In this document: one piece after another, positions 49,891 through 59,890 of the stretch
Numbering within the stretch: the stretch's first letter is position 1
Layout: each line of letters starts with the position of its first letter
NCBI RefSeq assembly: GCF_014212055.1
Contig: NZ_JACJVO010000033.1
Location: 124,001-188,000 of the forward strand
Origin: Cohnella zeiphila
Lineage (GTDB): Bacteria > Bacillota > Bacilli > Paenibacillales > Paenibacillaceae
DNA length: 64,000 nt
Direction: 5' to 3'
Translations under genes and position numbers: made by a program
Notes under the pieces: generated by a model
Told to the model about the DNA's origin: nothing
Databases searched by the model: none
What the model saw: the letters and a program-made list of their open reading frames with translations, nothing else

Positions 49891-52530
49891 TTAGCTCCTG
49901 TTATCGATGAGCCGAACGGGGCCGATCAAACCGCTGGGTTCCCACTGGGCAAAACGGGAAAACGGATCGGACACCTTCTTCGCAAGGGTGTTGGTGACTT
50001 CGATAACGATTGTATTTGAACCTTCACGCAGCCGGCTGCCGACTTCAAATCGGTAAGGCGGACAGATGGCAATGCCTGCCGCCCTATCATTGACCCAGAC
50101 TTGCGCCGTCTCGCAGACTTCGCCCAGATCCAACCATACCGGTCCTTCTGCCGGGGTCCAGTCCAATTGCGACTCGTATCGGAAGGTGCCGGAAAAAGCG
50201 GGAAACCTGCCGGGAGCGCTCATATCCTGAAGCTCCGTGAGCTTGCCCGCGTGTTGGAACCTGGGATACTGTTCTGAAGAAGCCATGGAGAGCGTCCAGG
50301 GTCCTTCAAGGGTTGCGATACTTATGTTCGTTTCCGTATGGATGGCTTCCCTCTTGGCATTGCAGAGTTGCATGACTTCCTTCTCGCCGGCGATAAAGGT
50401 TGCCGATTCGTAGGGAGAAAGGTTCAGACTCATACCAAATCGGCCCTGCCGAAACTGCCCGTCGACGAAGAACAGCTCATTGCGAAACGCGTCATATTGG
50501 AGAACGTCTCCTGGAGCCGGCAATTCGACCGCCGTCTTTATCTCCTCGTAAGGATGCTCGTTGAAGAACATATGCACGTCGAGATCGGAATGGACGTAAT
50601 GATAATGCCGCAAATAGGGATGAGCGCCGCTTATCTCGATCTTGCGTACCCCCTGCCCCTTCAATGACGTCGCCAATTCGTCCAACTTCACGCAGCGGAC
50701 TTTGGATAATTCGGACAAGGTCTCGATGATCTCGGCCACCTCTTCGCCTTCGCTCGATCGAACGGGGTAGCCGTCCACGAATACGAGCGGCAATCCTTGC
50801 CTGGCATAGACGAATAAGCGAAGAAACAGATCGCGAGGCAGCGCTTCGCTGTAAGGGATCACCAAACAGTCGAAGGTTTCTTCATGGATGCGGAGCTTCG
50901 CCTCTTCCGGAACTGCCGATTCAAGCAGATAATCGATCGGAACGACATCGCAGTCGATCTGATTGCGCAGCAGCTCTTTGACCGGCTTATGAAAGGACAT
51001 CGATTCCCCGGACCATTCCGCCTCCGCATGGTACAATACGGCGACCGACGCCACATGACGTCCCCCGCTGAGCAAGTGGGCCATCCGATTCGTGTATTCA
51101 TTCAGGATGCGGTAATAGCGGAATTGCGGATTTTGCCCTCGGGCATACAGATGAGGAGGACAGTCCGGATCGGGAAACTCCTTCTGGGAGAACGCATGAG
51201 GGATGAAGTGATTGACGCCCCGCACCAGCATGTGATCGGTCATCCATTTCATCAGCTTCAACCCTTCGGCCCAGCCGTAAGCGCCGAACACCTCGGCGAC
51301 GGTTCTTCCCTTTTTCTTCGGGTCAAGGTGTCCGAGCGAGGAAGCCAGCTTTGCCAAGCCGTAGTGGAAAAATTCGCTGTCCGTCTCCCCCGCGCACCAG
51401 GTGAACGGCGTTTCGTCGAAGCCCGGCACGAGCTGCCACAGCACGACATCGACGCCCGACATGTCCTGTCCCCGGAGCGCCCGGAAGAAATGACCGGCAC
51501 CGACGCCCAATCGGGTATGCGCGTTATTGTCCTCGATCAGGTGACCGATATATTCGACGCCATGGCTTCGGCACCAGTCGCCGATTTGCTCGGCGAAGTG
51601 CTTGGCGTACAGCCGGCTGACCAGATCCATATACGTATACCGCAGCGCTTGCGTTCTCTTGCCGCCCTCATGCCAGAGCAGAGGAAGCAGCTTCGCGAAC
51701 TCCGGTCCGACACGTTCGCGCAGCAAGGCATGCAGCTCCCCGCTCCACGGCAGCGGCATGCTCTTCCCCAGCTTCGAATCGAAGCCCGGTGCAGGATCGT
51801 TGTAGAAGCCCGGCTCGTCGGAGAAGAAGCCCGCGAACGTCTTGCCGAAATCCTCCCTGTACCGTTCATAGAATCGTTCGTATACCGTGTCGATCAGCAC
51901 GCGAACGGATTCCGGGACGATATAGTTCACGTAATCTTGTTTGTTCGGGTCTCCTCCGATCGGCGTTTCCGCCATGACAAAAATACGCCAGAAGCCTTCG
52001 GGAACGTCCCAGATCAACCTGTCGCCATGAACGAATTCGCTGACATCCAGCAGTTCCCCCGTCAGTTCGCCGCTTTGAGGATGACGGCGGGCCGCCGTGA
52101 CTCCGATCAGCTTGTCGTCTTCTTCCTGCCTGTCCAGCCAGCCGGGCTGTCTCAAGGAAAACGAAGCGCTCTTCATCGGGCCGATCGCATCGATATGATG
52201 CTCGCGGAGGAACAGCCGGCGCAGCTCTCTCGGCGCCCCGATCAATCGCCCGACGGCGCGTCCGGTCGGATAGTGATCGTCGTCGAATACCCATACTTTC
52301 ATGCCGCGGCTTCGCGCTTCGTTCAGGATCGCATCCATCGTTTCCCACCATGTCGGACCGACGAAGTCCGGATGGGGACGCGCCTCCACGCAGAGCGCTT
52401 GAATTCCCGCCTCCTGAATTCTCGCGATTTCTTCCCGGATCGTCCCTTGGTCTTCGCCGCGCTGCCAAAAAAACGGGAGAATATAGTTGTCCGGACTGCC
52501 GTTCAGATTGTCCGACAATCTTGAATTCAC
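49891..52530 (-). CDS. GH106-like intracellular glycoside hydrolase (alpha-L-rhamnosidase type)
   Basis: 879 residues, GTG start behind AGGGGGCGG, no signal peptide. The N-terminal barrel (WWETMDAILNEARSRGMKVWVFDDDHYPTG), FFSDEPGFY near 235, and EYIGHLIEDNN near 335 follow the Glyco_hydro_106 pattern with several acidic candidates for catalysis. The C-terminal 130 residues form a galactose-binding-like jelly roll (DLGEVCETAQVWVNDRAAG). It should cut imported oligosaccharides releasing rhamnose or a related deoxy sugar; the exact substrate is not evident. Last gene of the SBP-permease-dehydrogenase operon. Confidence 0.8.
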   Translation of the reverse strand: MNSRLSDNLNGSPDNYILPFFWQRGEDQGTIREEIARIQEAGIQALCVEARPHPDFVGPTWWETMDAILNEARSRGMKVWVFDDDHYPTGRAVGRLIGAPRELRRLFLREHHIDAIGPMKSASFSLRQPGWLDRQEEDDKLIGVTAARRHPQSGELTGELLDVSEFVHGDRLIWDVPEGFWRIFVMAETPIGGDPNKQDYVNYIVPESVRVLIDTVYERFYERYREDFGKTFAGFFSDEPGFYNDPAPGFDSKLGKSMPLPWSGELHALLRERVGPEFAKLLPLLWHEGGKRTQALRYTYMDLVSRLYAKHFAEQIGDWCRSHGVEYIGHLIEDNNAHTRLGVGAGHFFRALRGQDMSGVDVVLWQLVPGFDETPFTWCAGETDSEFFHYGLAKLASSLGHLDPKKKGRTVAEVFGAYGWAEGLKLMKWMTDHMLVRGVNHFIPHAFSQKEFPDPDCPPHLYARGQNPQFRYYRILNEYTNRMAHLLSGGRHVASVAVLYHAEAEWSGESMSFHKPVKELLRNQIDCDVVPIDYLLESAVPEEAKLRIHEETFDCLVIPYSEALPRDLFLRLFVYARQGLPLVFVDGYPVRSSEGEEVAEIIETLSELSKVRCVKLDELATSLKGQGVRKIEISGAHPYLRHYHYVHSDLDVHMFFNEHPYEEIKTAVELPAPGDVLQYDAFRNELFFVDGQFRQGRFGMSLNLSPYESATFIAGEKEVMQLCNAKREAIHTETNISIATLEGPWTLSMASSEQYPRFQHAGKLTELQDMSAPGRFPAFSGTFRYESQLDWTPAEGPVWLDLGEVCETAQVWVNDRAAGIAICPPYRFEVGSRLREGSNTIVIEVTNTLAKKVSDPFSRFAQWEPSGLIGPVRLIDNRS

Positions 52531-52558
52531 TTGCGCCGCCCCCTTCTCTGCCCTGCTT

Positions 52559-53551
52559 CTATCTCGGCCATTCCAGAATCACGCCCAAGCAAACCTGCTT
52601 CGGATCGAGGATCACGCTCCAAGCCTCCGCAGCTTGTTGAACGGGGAAACGATGAGTGATCAAGGGAATTGTCCGAAGCCAGCCTTCTTGAATGGCGGCC
52701 AAGGTTGCGTCCATCCGCTGCCCGGTTGCGCCAGACGGACAATGCAAGGTGATCTCCTGCTCGCGAAGCCCCTGGATATCGATGAGTCCTCGCTCGCCGA
52801 GGAAGCCCGCGGACACCAAATGACTTTCCCTCGCCATAAGCGGCTGCAGCTCATGGAACGTATCGATGGCGCCAACCGTATCGGCAACGATATGGATTTG
52901 CCCCTCGTATTCGGAAAGAGCGGCCGCGGCTTGCTCCTTCTTGGCATTGATCCTGCGAACTTCCGGAGCCAGATAGGCAAGCCGTTCGTCGTGCCGTCCG
53001 AGGACGATGACGTCGGCGCCGCGGTGAAGCAAGGTTTGCGCCGTCCATTGACCGACAAGGCCGTCGCCGATGACGACCGCCGTGCTTCCCGGAGCGACCG
53101 GCGCCCGCTGCCCGCAGTTATATCCCACCTGGGTCAATACCATCCCGCAGTAGGCCAGAGGATCGGCTCCTTCCGGGAGCTTCCAGACTTGACTGCTGTG
53201 GGTGACGGCCGGACTGACATGTCCGCCCGTCGGGAAAACCATCTGTTCCACCTTGCTCGACGTGGCGAATACCCGATCCCCCGGCTTCAGCCCCCGCACT
53301 TCCGCCCCCGCATGACGAATCGTCCCGGTCTTCTGATAGCCCGGCACATGCGGAAAGGGAGATGGGTCGCCTTCCTTCCATCTGACTTCGCCGCCTATCC
53401 GTTCCTTGCGCAGGAAGGAAGATTCCGTCCCAATGCTGATCCAGGAATAGTCGAGATCGAGGACGACCTCGTGGGGGCCCGGTTCGGGAACGGCAACTTC
53501 GCGGAATTCAACCTTCAGCTTATCGGTAAAAACGACCGCTCGCGCTTTCAA
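52559..53551 (-). CDS. Medium-chain dehydrogenase, zinc-less type
   Basis: 330 residues, TTG start behind AGGAGGGG. GroES-like N-terminal half and Rossmann half with GDGLVG near 163. The catalytic zinc ligands of alcohol dehydrogenases are missing: the CxxD segment is SIGTE and the GHE motif is GYQ. It may use NADP without zinc, in the manner of bacteriochlorophyllide or quinone-type MDRs. It is followed by the GH106-like gene and preceded, by 12 bp, by a second dehydrogenase, so both likely act on sugars released by the locus. Confidence 0.87.
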   Translation of the reverse strand: MKARAVVFTDKLKVEFREVAVPEPGPHEVVLDLDYSWISIGTESSFLRKERIGGEVRWKEGDPSPFPHVPGYQKTGTIRHAGAEVRGLKPGDRVFATSSKVEQMVFPTGGHVSPAVTHSSQVWKLPEGADPLAYCGMVLTQVGYNCGQRAPVAPGSTAVVIGDGLVGQWTAQTLLHRGADVIVLGRHDERLAYLAPEVRRINAKKEQAAAALSEYEGQIHIVADTVGAIDTFHELQPLMARESHLVSAGFLGERGLIDIQGLREQEITLHCPSGATGQRMDATLAAIQEGWLRTIPLITHRFPVQQAAEAWSVILDPKQVCLGVILEWPR

Positions 53552-53563
53552 TCGATCCCCTCC

Positions 53564-54514
53564 TTATTCAAAGTCCGTCTGCGGATAAAAATACACTTTG
53601 ATGGCCTGCTGGTTCCTCAGCAGGTCGACCGCTTCGCGATACCGCGCGAACGAACCGTGTACGCTCTGCAGGACTTGGGTGTCGAGCCCTTTATGAACCA
53701 CAAGATCGAGCAGCAGCTTGCGTTCCTTCTTGCCCAAAGGCTGATAGCGGTAAGACTCCAACCGGGTGCCCTTGAACCACAGCTGCGCCCCGTACTTCAC
53801 TTCTCCTCGTAACACGCCGAAGATGACGACGTGATCGTCCGTGTGGTCGAGCACGTTTTGCACCGAGGCCGCATCGCCCACGCAGTCGTATCCCAGGTCG
53901 AACCGCAGGTCTCCAAGATCTTTCACGTGAACGGCTTCGCACCAGCCCTTCTCCCGAACGAACGCCAACCGCTCCTCGTTCATATCGATTCCGACAACCC
54001 GGGAAGCCCCCCACAGCTTCGCGGCCTGAACAGCCAAAATCCCCGCCGGCCCCAGGCCGGATACAAGGATCGATTTGCCCTTGAGATCGGAAAATTGCAG
54101 CAATCCGGTCACGACGCATTGAAGCAATTCGAAGGAAGCGGCCTGCTCAAAGGAGATTTCGTCCGGAAGCTTGATCAATTCTTCTTCGCGATAGGCCAAA
54201 TACTGCGCGTACGCCCCGTTGCCTTCGATGTGATTGAGCGCCGCGACGCGGTCTCCTATCCGAAGCTCCTTCACGCCGCGCCCGACGGCCGCAACGAAGC
54301 CGGCCATCTCATGTCCGGGCCAACCGGGAGGCAGCGGATACGCCGGCTCGGAATCAAGCCGGAACATATCCCTTCCGCCCATCATGTTCAGATCCCAGCG
54401 CGGACAGGTGCTGACGATCCGGATCTCCACCAGCACCTCATGATCGCCAATGGCCGGAACCTCCAAGTCCACGATCCGATAGTCGTTTTTTCCGATAATT
54501 TGCAATGCTTTCAT
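53564..54514 (-). CDS. Medium-chain zinc-type dehydrogenase
   Basis: 316 residues. Catalytic zinc ligands are plausible: Cys in STCPRWDLN near 35 and GHE in WPGHEMAG near 67. The structural-zinc cysteine cluster is absent. The Rossmann loop is SGLGPAG near 153 and VGIDMNEERL shows an acidic NAD-type beta2 end. Start at the ATG (MKALQIIG) 9 bases behind GGGAG. It probably oxidises a sugar or polyol and works with the second dehydrogenase. Confidence 0.88.
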   Translation of the reverse strand: MKALQIIGKNDYRIVDLEVPAIGDHEVLVEIRIVSTCPRWDLNMMGGRDMFRLDSEPAYPLPPGWPGHEMAGFVAAVGRGVKELRIGDRVAALNHIEGNGAYAQYLAYREEELIKLPDEISFEQAASFELLQCVVTGLLQFSDLKGKSILVSGLGPAGILAVQAAKLWGASRVVGIDMNEERLAFVREKGWCEAVHVKDLGDLRFDLGYDCVGDAASVQNVLDHTDDHVVIFGVLRGEVKYGAQLWFKGTRLESYRYQPLGKKERKLLLDLVVHKGLDTQVLQSVHGSFARYREAVDLLRNQQAIKVYFYPQTDFE

Positions 54515-54570
54515 CGCGTCCATCTCTCCCTTTGCGTGAAAATCCAACTTGGTTATTTCATGGTCATGCT

Positions 54571-55440
54571 CTACCCCTTCACGCTGCCGAGGACGATCCC
54601 CTTGACGAAGTATCGTTGAAGGAACGGATAGGCGACCAAAATCGGGGCTGTCGTAACCAAAATTTGGGCCGCTCTCGCGGTACGGTCGGACACTTCCACC
54701 AGGTTGTTCAAGTCTCCCTGCTCCATCAACTGCTGCAGCGAAACGTTGACCACGGTTTGCAGATAGCTGGCCAACGGATAATGGTCCGGCGAATTCATGA
54801 AGATCAACCCGTCAAACCAGGAGTTCCAATGGAACACCATCGAGAATAAGGCGATCGTCGCGATCGAAGGCGTGGACAAAGGAACGTAAATCCGCCATAA
54901 CGTCGTCCAATGCCCCGCACCGTCCACGAATGCCGCTTCCTCCAACTCCTTGGGCAATCCCCGGAAGAAGTTCAGCATCAGGACGACAAAAAAAACATTG
55001 ACCGCGTTGGACAAGGTAAGAGCCCCGATCGAATCCAGCAAGCCCGTATAACGTACGACCATATAGCTCGGAATGAGGCCGCCGTTGAACAGCATCGTAA
55101 ACACAAAGAACCAGGCAAAAAACGTTCTCGCTCGAAAGGACTTCACTTCTTTGGAGAGCGGATAAGCGATCATGACGCACAGTACAAGATTGATCAGCGT
55201 TCCCGCGGCGAGACGCTCGACGGAAATTCCGAACGCGCGGTAAAGCTCCGGCTTCGAGAGAACGTACCGATAAGAATCCAGCGTAAAATCGACAGGCCAT
55301 AAATCGACCATTCCGGACGTGACCGCGGAATTGGAGCTGAACGATTCGGCCAACACGTGAACGATCGGCAATAGACAGAGCAAGCTTAGTACGATGAAAA
55401 AGGCATAGTTGAACAGGTGAAACGACTTATGCGAATTCAT
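54571..55440 (-). CDS. Carbohydrate ABC transporter permease (LplC type)
   Basis: 289 residues with six transmembrane helices and the EAA loop ELEEAAFVDGAGHWTTLWRI near 180, which docks the ATPase. The ending VKGIVLGSVKG is typical of LplC. It pairs with the LplB-type permease 20 bp upstream. No ATPase gene is in the locus, so a shared one such as MsmX must power it, as is usual in Bacillales. Confidence 0.93.
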   Translation of the reverse strand: MNSHKSFHLFNYAFFIVLSLLCLLPIVHVLAESFSSNSAVTSGMVDLWPVDFTLDSYRYVLSKPELYRAFGISVERLAAGTLINLVLCVMIAYPLSKEVKSFRARTFFAWFFVFTMLFNGGLIPSYMVVRYTGLLDSIGALTLSNAVNVFFVVLMLNFFRGLPKELEEAAFVDGAGHWTTLWRIYVPLSTPSIATIALFSMVFHWNSWFDGLIFMNSPDHYPLASYLQTVVNVSLQQLMEQGDLNNLVEVSDRTARAAQILVTTAPILVAYPFLQRYFVKGIVLGSVKG

Positions 55441-55459
55441 TCGGTTGCCCCCGCCTTCG

Positions 55460-56356
55460 TTAGAAAATCCGGTAGTTCGCGAAACGGTACGCCAGCCAAT
55501 AAGCAACCGAGATCAGCGGCAGCGAGACGACGGATTTGAACATGCCCAGCGCCGTCGCGACGCCATACTGGGCATCCTCGAATCCGATCCGGTAAACCAT
55601 CGTATCCAGAATATCTCCGCTCTGGTAGACCACCGGACTGTACAAATTGAAGATTTGATCGAACCCGGCATTCAGTACGTTGCCAAGACTCAACGTCATC
55701 ATGAGAACGATGGTGGAAGCCAAGCCCGGAAGCGTGATATGCCGCATTTTGCGCAGCCGGCTCGCCCCGTCCAATTCGGCCGATTCATACAACGCCGGAT
55801 CGATCCCGGTGATCGCGGCCAAAAAGACGATGGTGCCGAAGCCGAATTCCTTCCATACGTCCGATACGACCAATGTCGGTTGGAACCAATGATTGCTTCC
55901 GAGGAAAAAAATCGGGTTGATGCCGAGCCCCGCCAATATTCGGTTTACAATCCCGCCATTGGGAGACAAAATCTCGATCAAGATGCCGCCCAAAACGACC
56001 CAGGATAGAAAATGGGGCAAATAGATAAAAGTCTGAACCAGCCTCTTCATTTTTTCATGAAGCATCTCGTTCAAAAAGACGGCGACGGCAATCGCAACGA
56101 TAAGCCCCGCCGCGATTTTCATGCAAGCGATCAAAACCGTATTCCATAACACCTGCTCGAAGCTGGGCAATGCGAACAAGTATTGAAAGTTATCCAGCCC
56201 GATCCATTTGGACTTGAAGACGCCCAATGCCGGCACGAATTTCTGAAAGGCGATAACGCTGCCGAGCATCGGAACGTAATTGTAGACGAGAACCAACAAA
56301 ACGCCCGGAAGGATCAATAAATAAAGAGGCAGCTCCCGCTTCAGCCTGGCATTCAT
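55460..56356 (-). CDS. Sugar ABC transporter permease (LplB/YteP type)
   Basis: 298 residues, six helices, EAA motif ALYESAELDGASRLRKMRHI near 205. The N-terminus LPLYLLILPGVLLVLVYNY and the ending ANYRIF are typical of the LplB/YteP group importing rhamnogalacturonan- or other plant-derived oligosaccharides. It is preceded by a stem-loop that may lower its expression relative to the binding protein. Confidence 0.93.
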   Translation of the reverse strand: MNARLKRELPLYLLILPGVLLVLVYNYVPMLGSVIAFQKFVPALGVFKSKWIGLDNFQYLFALPSFEQVLWNTVLIACMKIAAGLIVAIAVAVFLNEMLHEKMKRLVQTFIYLPHFLSWVVLGGILIEILSPNGGIVNRILAGLGINPIFFLGSNHWFQPTLVVSDVWKEFGFGTIVFLAAITGIDPALYESAELDGASRLRKMRHITLPGLASTIVLMMTLSLGNVLNAGFDQIFNLYSPVVYQSGDILDTMVYRIGFEDAQYGVATALGMFKSVVSLPLISVAYWLAYRFANYRIF

Positions 56357-56401
56357 CTCCCGTACACCCCGATCCGCCCTGCCTTGTATTTGAAAAGCGA
56401 A

Positions 56402-56433
56402 GGCCGTTAAAAGACGGATTCTCTTTAACGGCC
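56402..56433 (-). terminator. Intercistronic stem-loop between binding protein and permease
   Basis: GGCCGTTAAA/TTTAACGGCC, perfect 10-bp arms, 12-base loop, weak T-rich tail. Likely partial termination or mRNA stabilisation giving excess binding protein. Confidence 0.65.
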
Positions 56434-56446
56434 CCGTTCCAGCGTC

Positions 56447-58153
56447 TTATCGACTTGCCGCCCAATCGTTTACTTCCTTCGTGATTTGTTCTCCGCCAAG
56501 CTTCTTCCAATCCTCTACGAATTTATCGAACTCATCCGCGGAGGCCGCGCCCATGATGATTTTGGTAAACGTTTCGACCTCCATCTTGTTCAGCGCCGCC
56601 ATTTTGTCTCTCATCGTAGGTGTCGGCGCGCCGTAGAACGCATCGGGAATAAACAATTGCTGATCCAAGTAATGTCCTTCCACGGACTCCGCGCTCTGCG
56701 GACCGAAGATTTTGGCAAAGGCCCAATTCAGGCCCAAATTCTCGGTATCCCCTTTCAAATACGCCGATACTTGATCGTACGGAGCTTTCATGGACGGGCC
56801 GAGCTTGCTCGGATCGTTGGACTGCAACGCTTGGTTGATGGCCACGTATTCGTCGTAATTTTTGGTTGGCGGCTCTCCGCCGACAACGGCATCGTTATCG
56901 TCCACGACAAATTCGTTGCCGCCCGACAGCGCCTTGAGCTTCTCCCTGTACTGATCCGCTCTCTCGCCGTCGCCAAAGTCATACTCAAGGTGCGTGTTCA
57001 TCAGCTTGATCAGCGCTTCCGGATGCGCATATCCTTTTTTGACGACGTAATAGGATTGAACGCCCAGCGTCGTTTGCACTTTCGCCGGGTCATCGTCGAT
57101 GGAAGGAACGGGATAGGCTTGCCAATCCATATCTTGATGTTGGTCCTTGACGGCGTTCATGCCGCTGACCGGGGCATACAACGAACCGAACAAAATGCCG
57201 AACTTGTCGATAGAACCGATCACTTTCGATTCGTCCTGCACCCCGAACTCCTTATCGATCTGTCCCGATTGATACAGCTTCTGCAGCTCCGCGAGCGCTT
57301 GCTTCACTTCCGGCTGGATGCTTCCGTATGCCAGCTTTCCCGACGAATCCTTGATCCATATGTCCGGATAAGCGTGATAACCGTTCATCAAGCCGGTGAT
57401 GACCGTGTAGAAGGCCGTCGTCAGATTTTTGTTGATGGCCAGTCCGTACGTATCGTTCTTGCCGTTTCCGTCCGGATCGTTATGGGTGAACGCGTCGGAC
57501 AATTGGAGCACGTCAGCCATGGTTTTCGGCTCCGGCAAATTCAGCTTTTTCAGCCAGTCGGTGCGGATCCACATGAACTGGGATTGATCGTACGGCGAGC
57601 TCGTGTAAGGCAGCGCGTACAGTTTGCCGTCGAATTTGGCCGAGTCCAGCTGATTCGCCGCCTCCGTCATGATTTTCTTCGTCAACGGCGAAGCGTACTT
57701 GTCGTACACAGCCGACAAATCCTCGACCTGTCCCGCCTCCACAAGCTGCGCGAGCTGATTGGCGTTCACCCAGAACAGATCGGGCAGCTCCCCGGAGGCC
57801 ATGGAGACACTTAGCTTCTGATCGTACGAATTGTTGGGCGCGGTCCAATCATAGGCGACTTTGATTCCCAGCTCTTGTTGGAACAGTCGATTGTAAGGGT
57901 TGTTGGCGTCGCCTTCCGAAGGCTTGCCGACCGGTCTGGCCGCCGTAATGGAGACCGCCGGATCGTATTTCCCGAAAGGATCCGCCTGTGCGGTGCCGCT
58001 TGGACTCGGACTCCCCTCCTCGCCCCCTTGACTGGCAGATGCCGACGAAGGAGTATTGCCGGCGCTCTCTTCCTGGTTTCCGCCGCAGGCGGACAATACG
58101 AGAGGGAGACCGATCAGGACGGATAGAATGGCTTTGCTCTTGCGTCTCTTCAT
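56447..58153 (-). CDS. Sugar-binding lipoprotein (LipO/YtcQ type)
   Basis: 568 residues. Lipobox LVLSAC (Cys 23), a Ser/Gly/Glu-rich linker, then a large binding protein (LGIKVAYDWTAPNNSYDQKL, ASGELPDLFWVN, DPDGNGKNDTYGLA, a calcium-binding-like loop). Size and these motifs are those of LipO/YtcQ proteins serving LplB/LplC transporters. Start at the second ATG (MKRRKSK). First gene of the operon and most likely induced by the YesM/YesN pair just upstream. Confidence 0.92.
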   Translation of the reverse strand: MKRRKSKAILSVLIGLPLVLSACGGNQEESAGNTPSSASASQGGEEGSPSPSGTAQADPFGKYDPAVSITAARPVGKPSEGDANNPYNRLFQQELGIKVAYDWTAPNNSYDQKLSVSMASGELPDLFWVNANQLAQLVEAGQVEDLSAVYDKYASPLTKKIMTEAANQLDSAKFDGKLYALPYTSSPYDQSQFMWIRTDWLKKLNLPEPKTMADVLQLSDAFTHNDPDGNGKNDTYGLAINKNLTTAFYTVITGLMNGYHAYPDIWIKDSSGKLAYGSIQPEVKQALAELQKLYQSGQIDKEFGVQDESKVIGSIDKFGILFGSLYAPVSGMNAVKDQHQDMDWQAYPVPSIDDDPAKVQTTLGVQSYYVVKKGYAHPEALIKLMNTHLEYDFGDGERADQYREKLKALSGGNEFVVDDNDAVVGGEPPTKNYDEYVAINQALQSNDPSKLGPSMKAPYDQVSAYLKGDTENLGLNWAFAKIFGPQSAESVEGHYLDQQLFIPDAFYGAPTPTMRDKMAALNKMEVETFTKIIMGAASADEFDKFVEDWKKLGGEQITKEVNDWAASR

Positions 58154-58181
58154 GCTTTCCATGCCCCCTTTTTCCTATTTT

Positions 58182-58217
58182 CGCTTACGTTTTGATTATA
58201 AAAAGAACGTGTAAGCG
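58182..58217 (-). promoter_or_regulatory. Inverted repeat with -10 box upstream of the binding-protein gene
   Basis: CGCTTACGTT (58182-58191) and AACGTGTAAGCG (58206-58217) bracket a TATAAT (minus strand, 58195-58200). It lies in the 81-bp gap after yesN. It may be promoter plus operator or a weak terminator. Confidence 0.45.
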
Positions 58218-58234
58218 GCTCTACTGTCCATGCA

Positions 58235-59890
58235 TTACATGGACTGTCCTCGCTTTACGCATTCTCGATATTCCTGAGGGGATACATTCGTCGCTTTCCG
58301 AAAGAAACGGTAAAAGTAGTGCTCGGACGCAAACCCGATCCGCTCCGCGATTTCGCTTATTTTCAGTTTGCTTCCGGCAAGAAGCTCTTTGGCCTGAAGA
58401 AGACGTTCTTTGGCAATGTAATCGGTCAGATTTTGCCCGGTCGTCTGACTGTAGAATCGCGATAAATAAGACGGATTGTACCCGGTCACTTCCCCCAGAC
58501 GCGTGAGGGACAGATCGTTTTCGAGATGACTTTTAATATAGTTGTGGATTTTGACGATCGTTTCATTTTCCGTCTTTTGGAGCCGATTGTTCTGCAAGAG
58601 AAATAACTTCTCCGCGACAGCGGACAAGTATTCAATGGCTTCCAGCCAGGAAGGATGCTGTTCGTAGTGAGTCAGTCCCCATAGATCGATAGGATGCTTC
58701 GCCAGCTCCTTCGACTCGCCGTGCGAGAGAGAGGACAGAAGCACAGAGACGATGCCGTAATAAAGCGACACTTGTTCCAGCGGATCCGGATCTTGGAGAG
58801 AAGCGGCGCCGGCCATTTCATGGAGAACCGCCAGAAACTGCGATTTTTGTCCCGTTTCCAAACAGGTTGCAAGCATTTCGAGCTTATAGCCGGGAACGGT
58901 CGGCCTGCCTATGATGGAGGGCGAAGAGGAAGCGGCTTCGCTTTCCGGCGAGATCCGCAGCAGCTGCATGTCGAGACCGTTAACGAGACTTCGGTTCATG
59001 TGTCTGCACAGCGCCCCGAAGCGCTCGGGAACCTGCTGCCATGCCCCGCATTCCGATTCGAATACGAATGAAATTTTGAGTTCCAACAGCTGCAGACAGG
59101 TTTCCTGTATTCTTTCCAACGTGCCCCCGATAAAGCGAGCGGCCCGCTCCCACTCCTCCGTTTCGCTTGCGCCGTCCGGCAATTGAACGAACCAAACGAT
59201 GCGGCTCGAGTCGAACGGAATGGACAAAGACCGGACCGAAGTCGCCATATATTCCTCCGCGATGTTTTGGACGGCAAATAACAGCAGAGGCCAATCCGTC
59301 GACGGAATATGCGCCGGACGGTCCGTTCTTCCGACCACCAACAGCAGTTGCTGCGCGCTATCCAGACCAGCGTCAAGCATTTGGAATTGACCGGACAGCG
59401 AGCGAAGCGCTTGCAAGTCGCCATGCAGCAGGTCACAAAAGAAATCCTTGCGCAGCAGCGGCAGCGTGTCTCTTACCTGAGCTTGGGCGCGCTGCAAAAT
59501 TTCGTTTGCCTGGAGCTGATCTTCCAGAGATTGCACGGCCCGGTCGATCGCCTCCAGTATTTTTTCGTCCCCATCCGTCTTCAGCAAATAATCGACTCCG
59601 CCGTAACGCATCGCTTCCTGAACGTAAGCAAAATCATTATAGCCGGACAGAAACAGGATTTTGCAGCGCGGCCATTGCCGGACGACCAGACGCTGCAGCT
59701 CCAGTCCCGACATGCCGGGCATGCGGATATCCGTCAGCATCAGATCGATTCGGGTACGATTCAGCCAATCGACCGCCTCGGATGCCGAATAGGCTTTATA
59801 AACCTCCAATTCGCGTCTTTCCTCCTCCACCATCTCGGCTAATCCGTCCACGATGTAGGATTCGTTATCGACCAGCAAAATCCGATACAT
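58235..59890 (-). CDS. YesN-type response regulator with AraC domain
   Basis: 551 residues. Receiver domain with Asp in LMLTDIRMPG near 55 and Lys in YLLKTDG near 104, a long middle region (about 130-440) with no clear domain, and a C-terminal AraC domain (VTGYNPSYLSRFYSQTTGQ, RIGFASEHYFYRFFRK). Such long YesN proteins control nearby sugar ABC operons in Paenibacillus; here the binding-protein gene begins 81 bp downstream. The ATG behind AGGGGGGAAGGG overlaps the kinase gene by 26 bp. Confidence 0.93.
   Translation of the reverse strand: MYRILLVDNESYIVDGLAEMVEEERRELEVYKAYSASEAVDWLNRTRIDLMLTDIRMPGMSGLELQRLVVRQWPRCKILFLSGYNDFAYVQEAMRYGGVDYLLKTDGDEKILEAIDRAVQSLEDQLQANEILQRAQAQVRDTLPLLRKDFFCDLLHGDLQALRSLSGQFQMLDAGLDSAQQLLLVVGRTDRPAHIPSTDWPLLLFAVQNIAEEYMATSVRSLSIPFDSSRIVWFVQLPDGASETEEWERAARFIGGTLERIQETCLQLLELKISFVFESECGAWQQVPERFGALCRHMNRSLVNGLDMQLLRISPESEAASSSPSIIGRPTVPGYKLEMLATCLETGQKSQFLAVLHEMAGAASLQDPDPLEQVSLYYGIVSVLLSSLSHGESKELAKHPIDLWGLTHYEQHPSWLEAIEYLSAVAEKLFLLQNNRLQKTENETIVKIHNYIKSHLENDLSLTRLGEVTGYNPSYLSRFYSQTTGQNLTDYIAKERLLQAKELLAGSKLKISEIAERIGFASEHYFYRFFRKATNVSPQEYRECVKRGQSM

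Noticed and set aside
50884..52524. 546-codon plus-strand frame opposite the GH106-like gene
   Set aside because: Mirror frame with no domain, no ribosome site and antisense-type composition.
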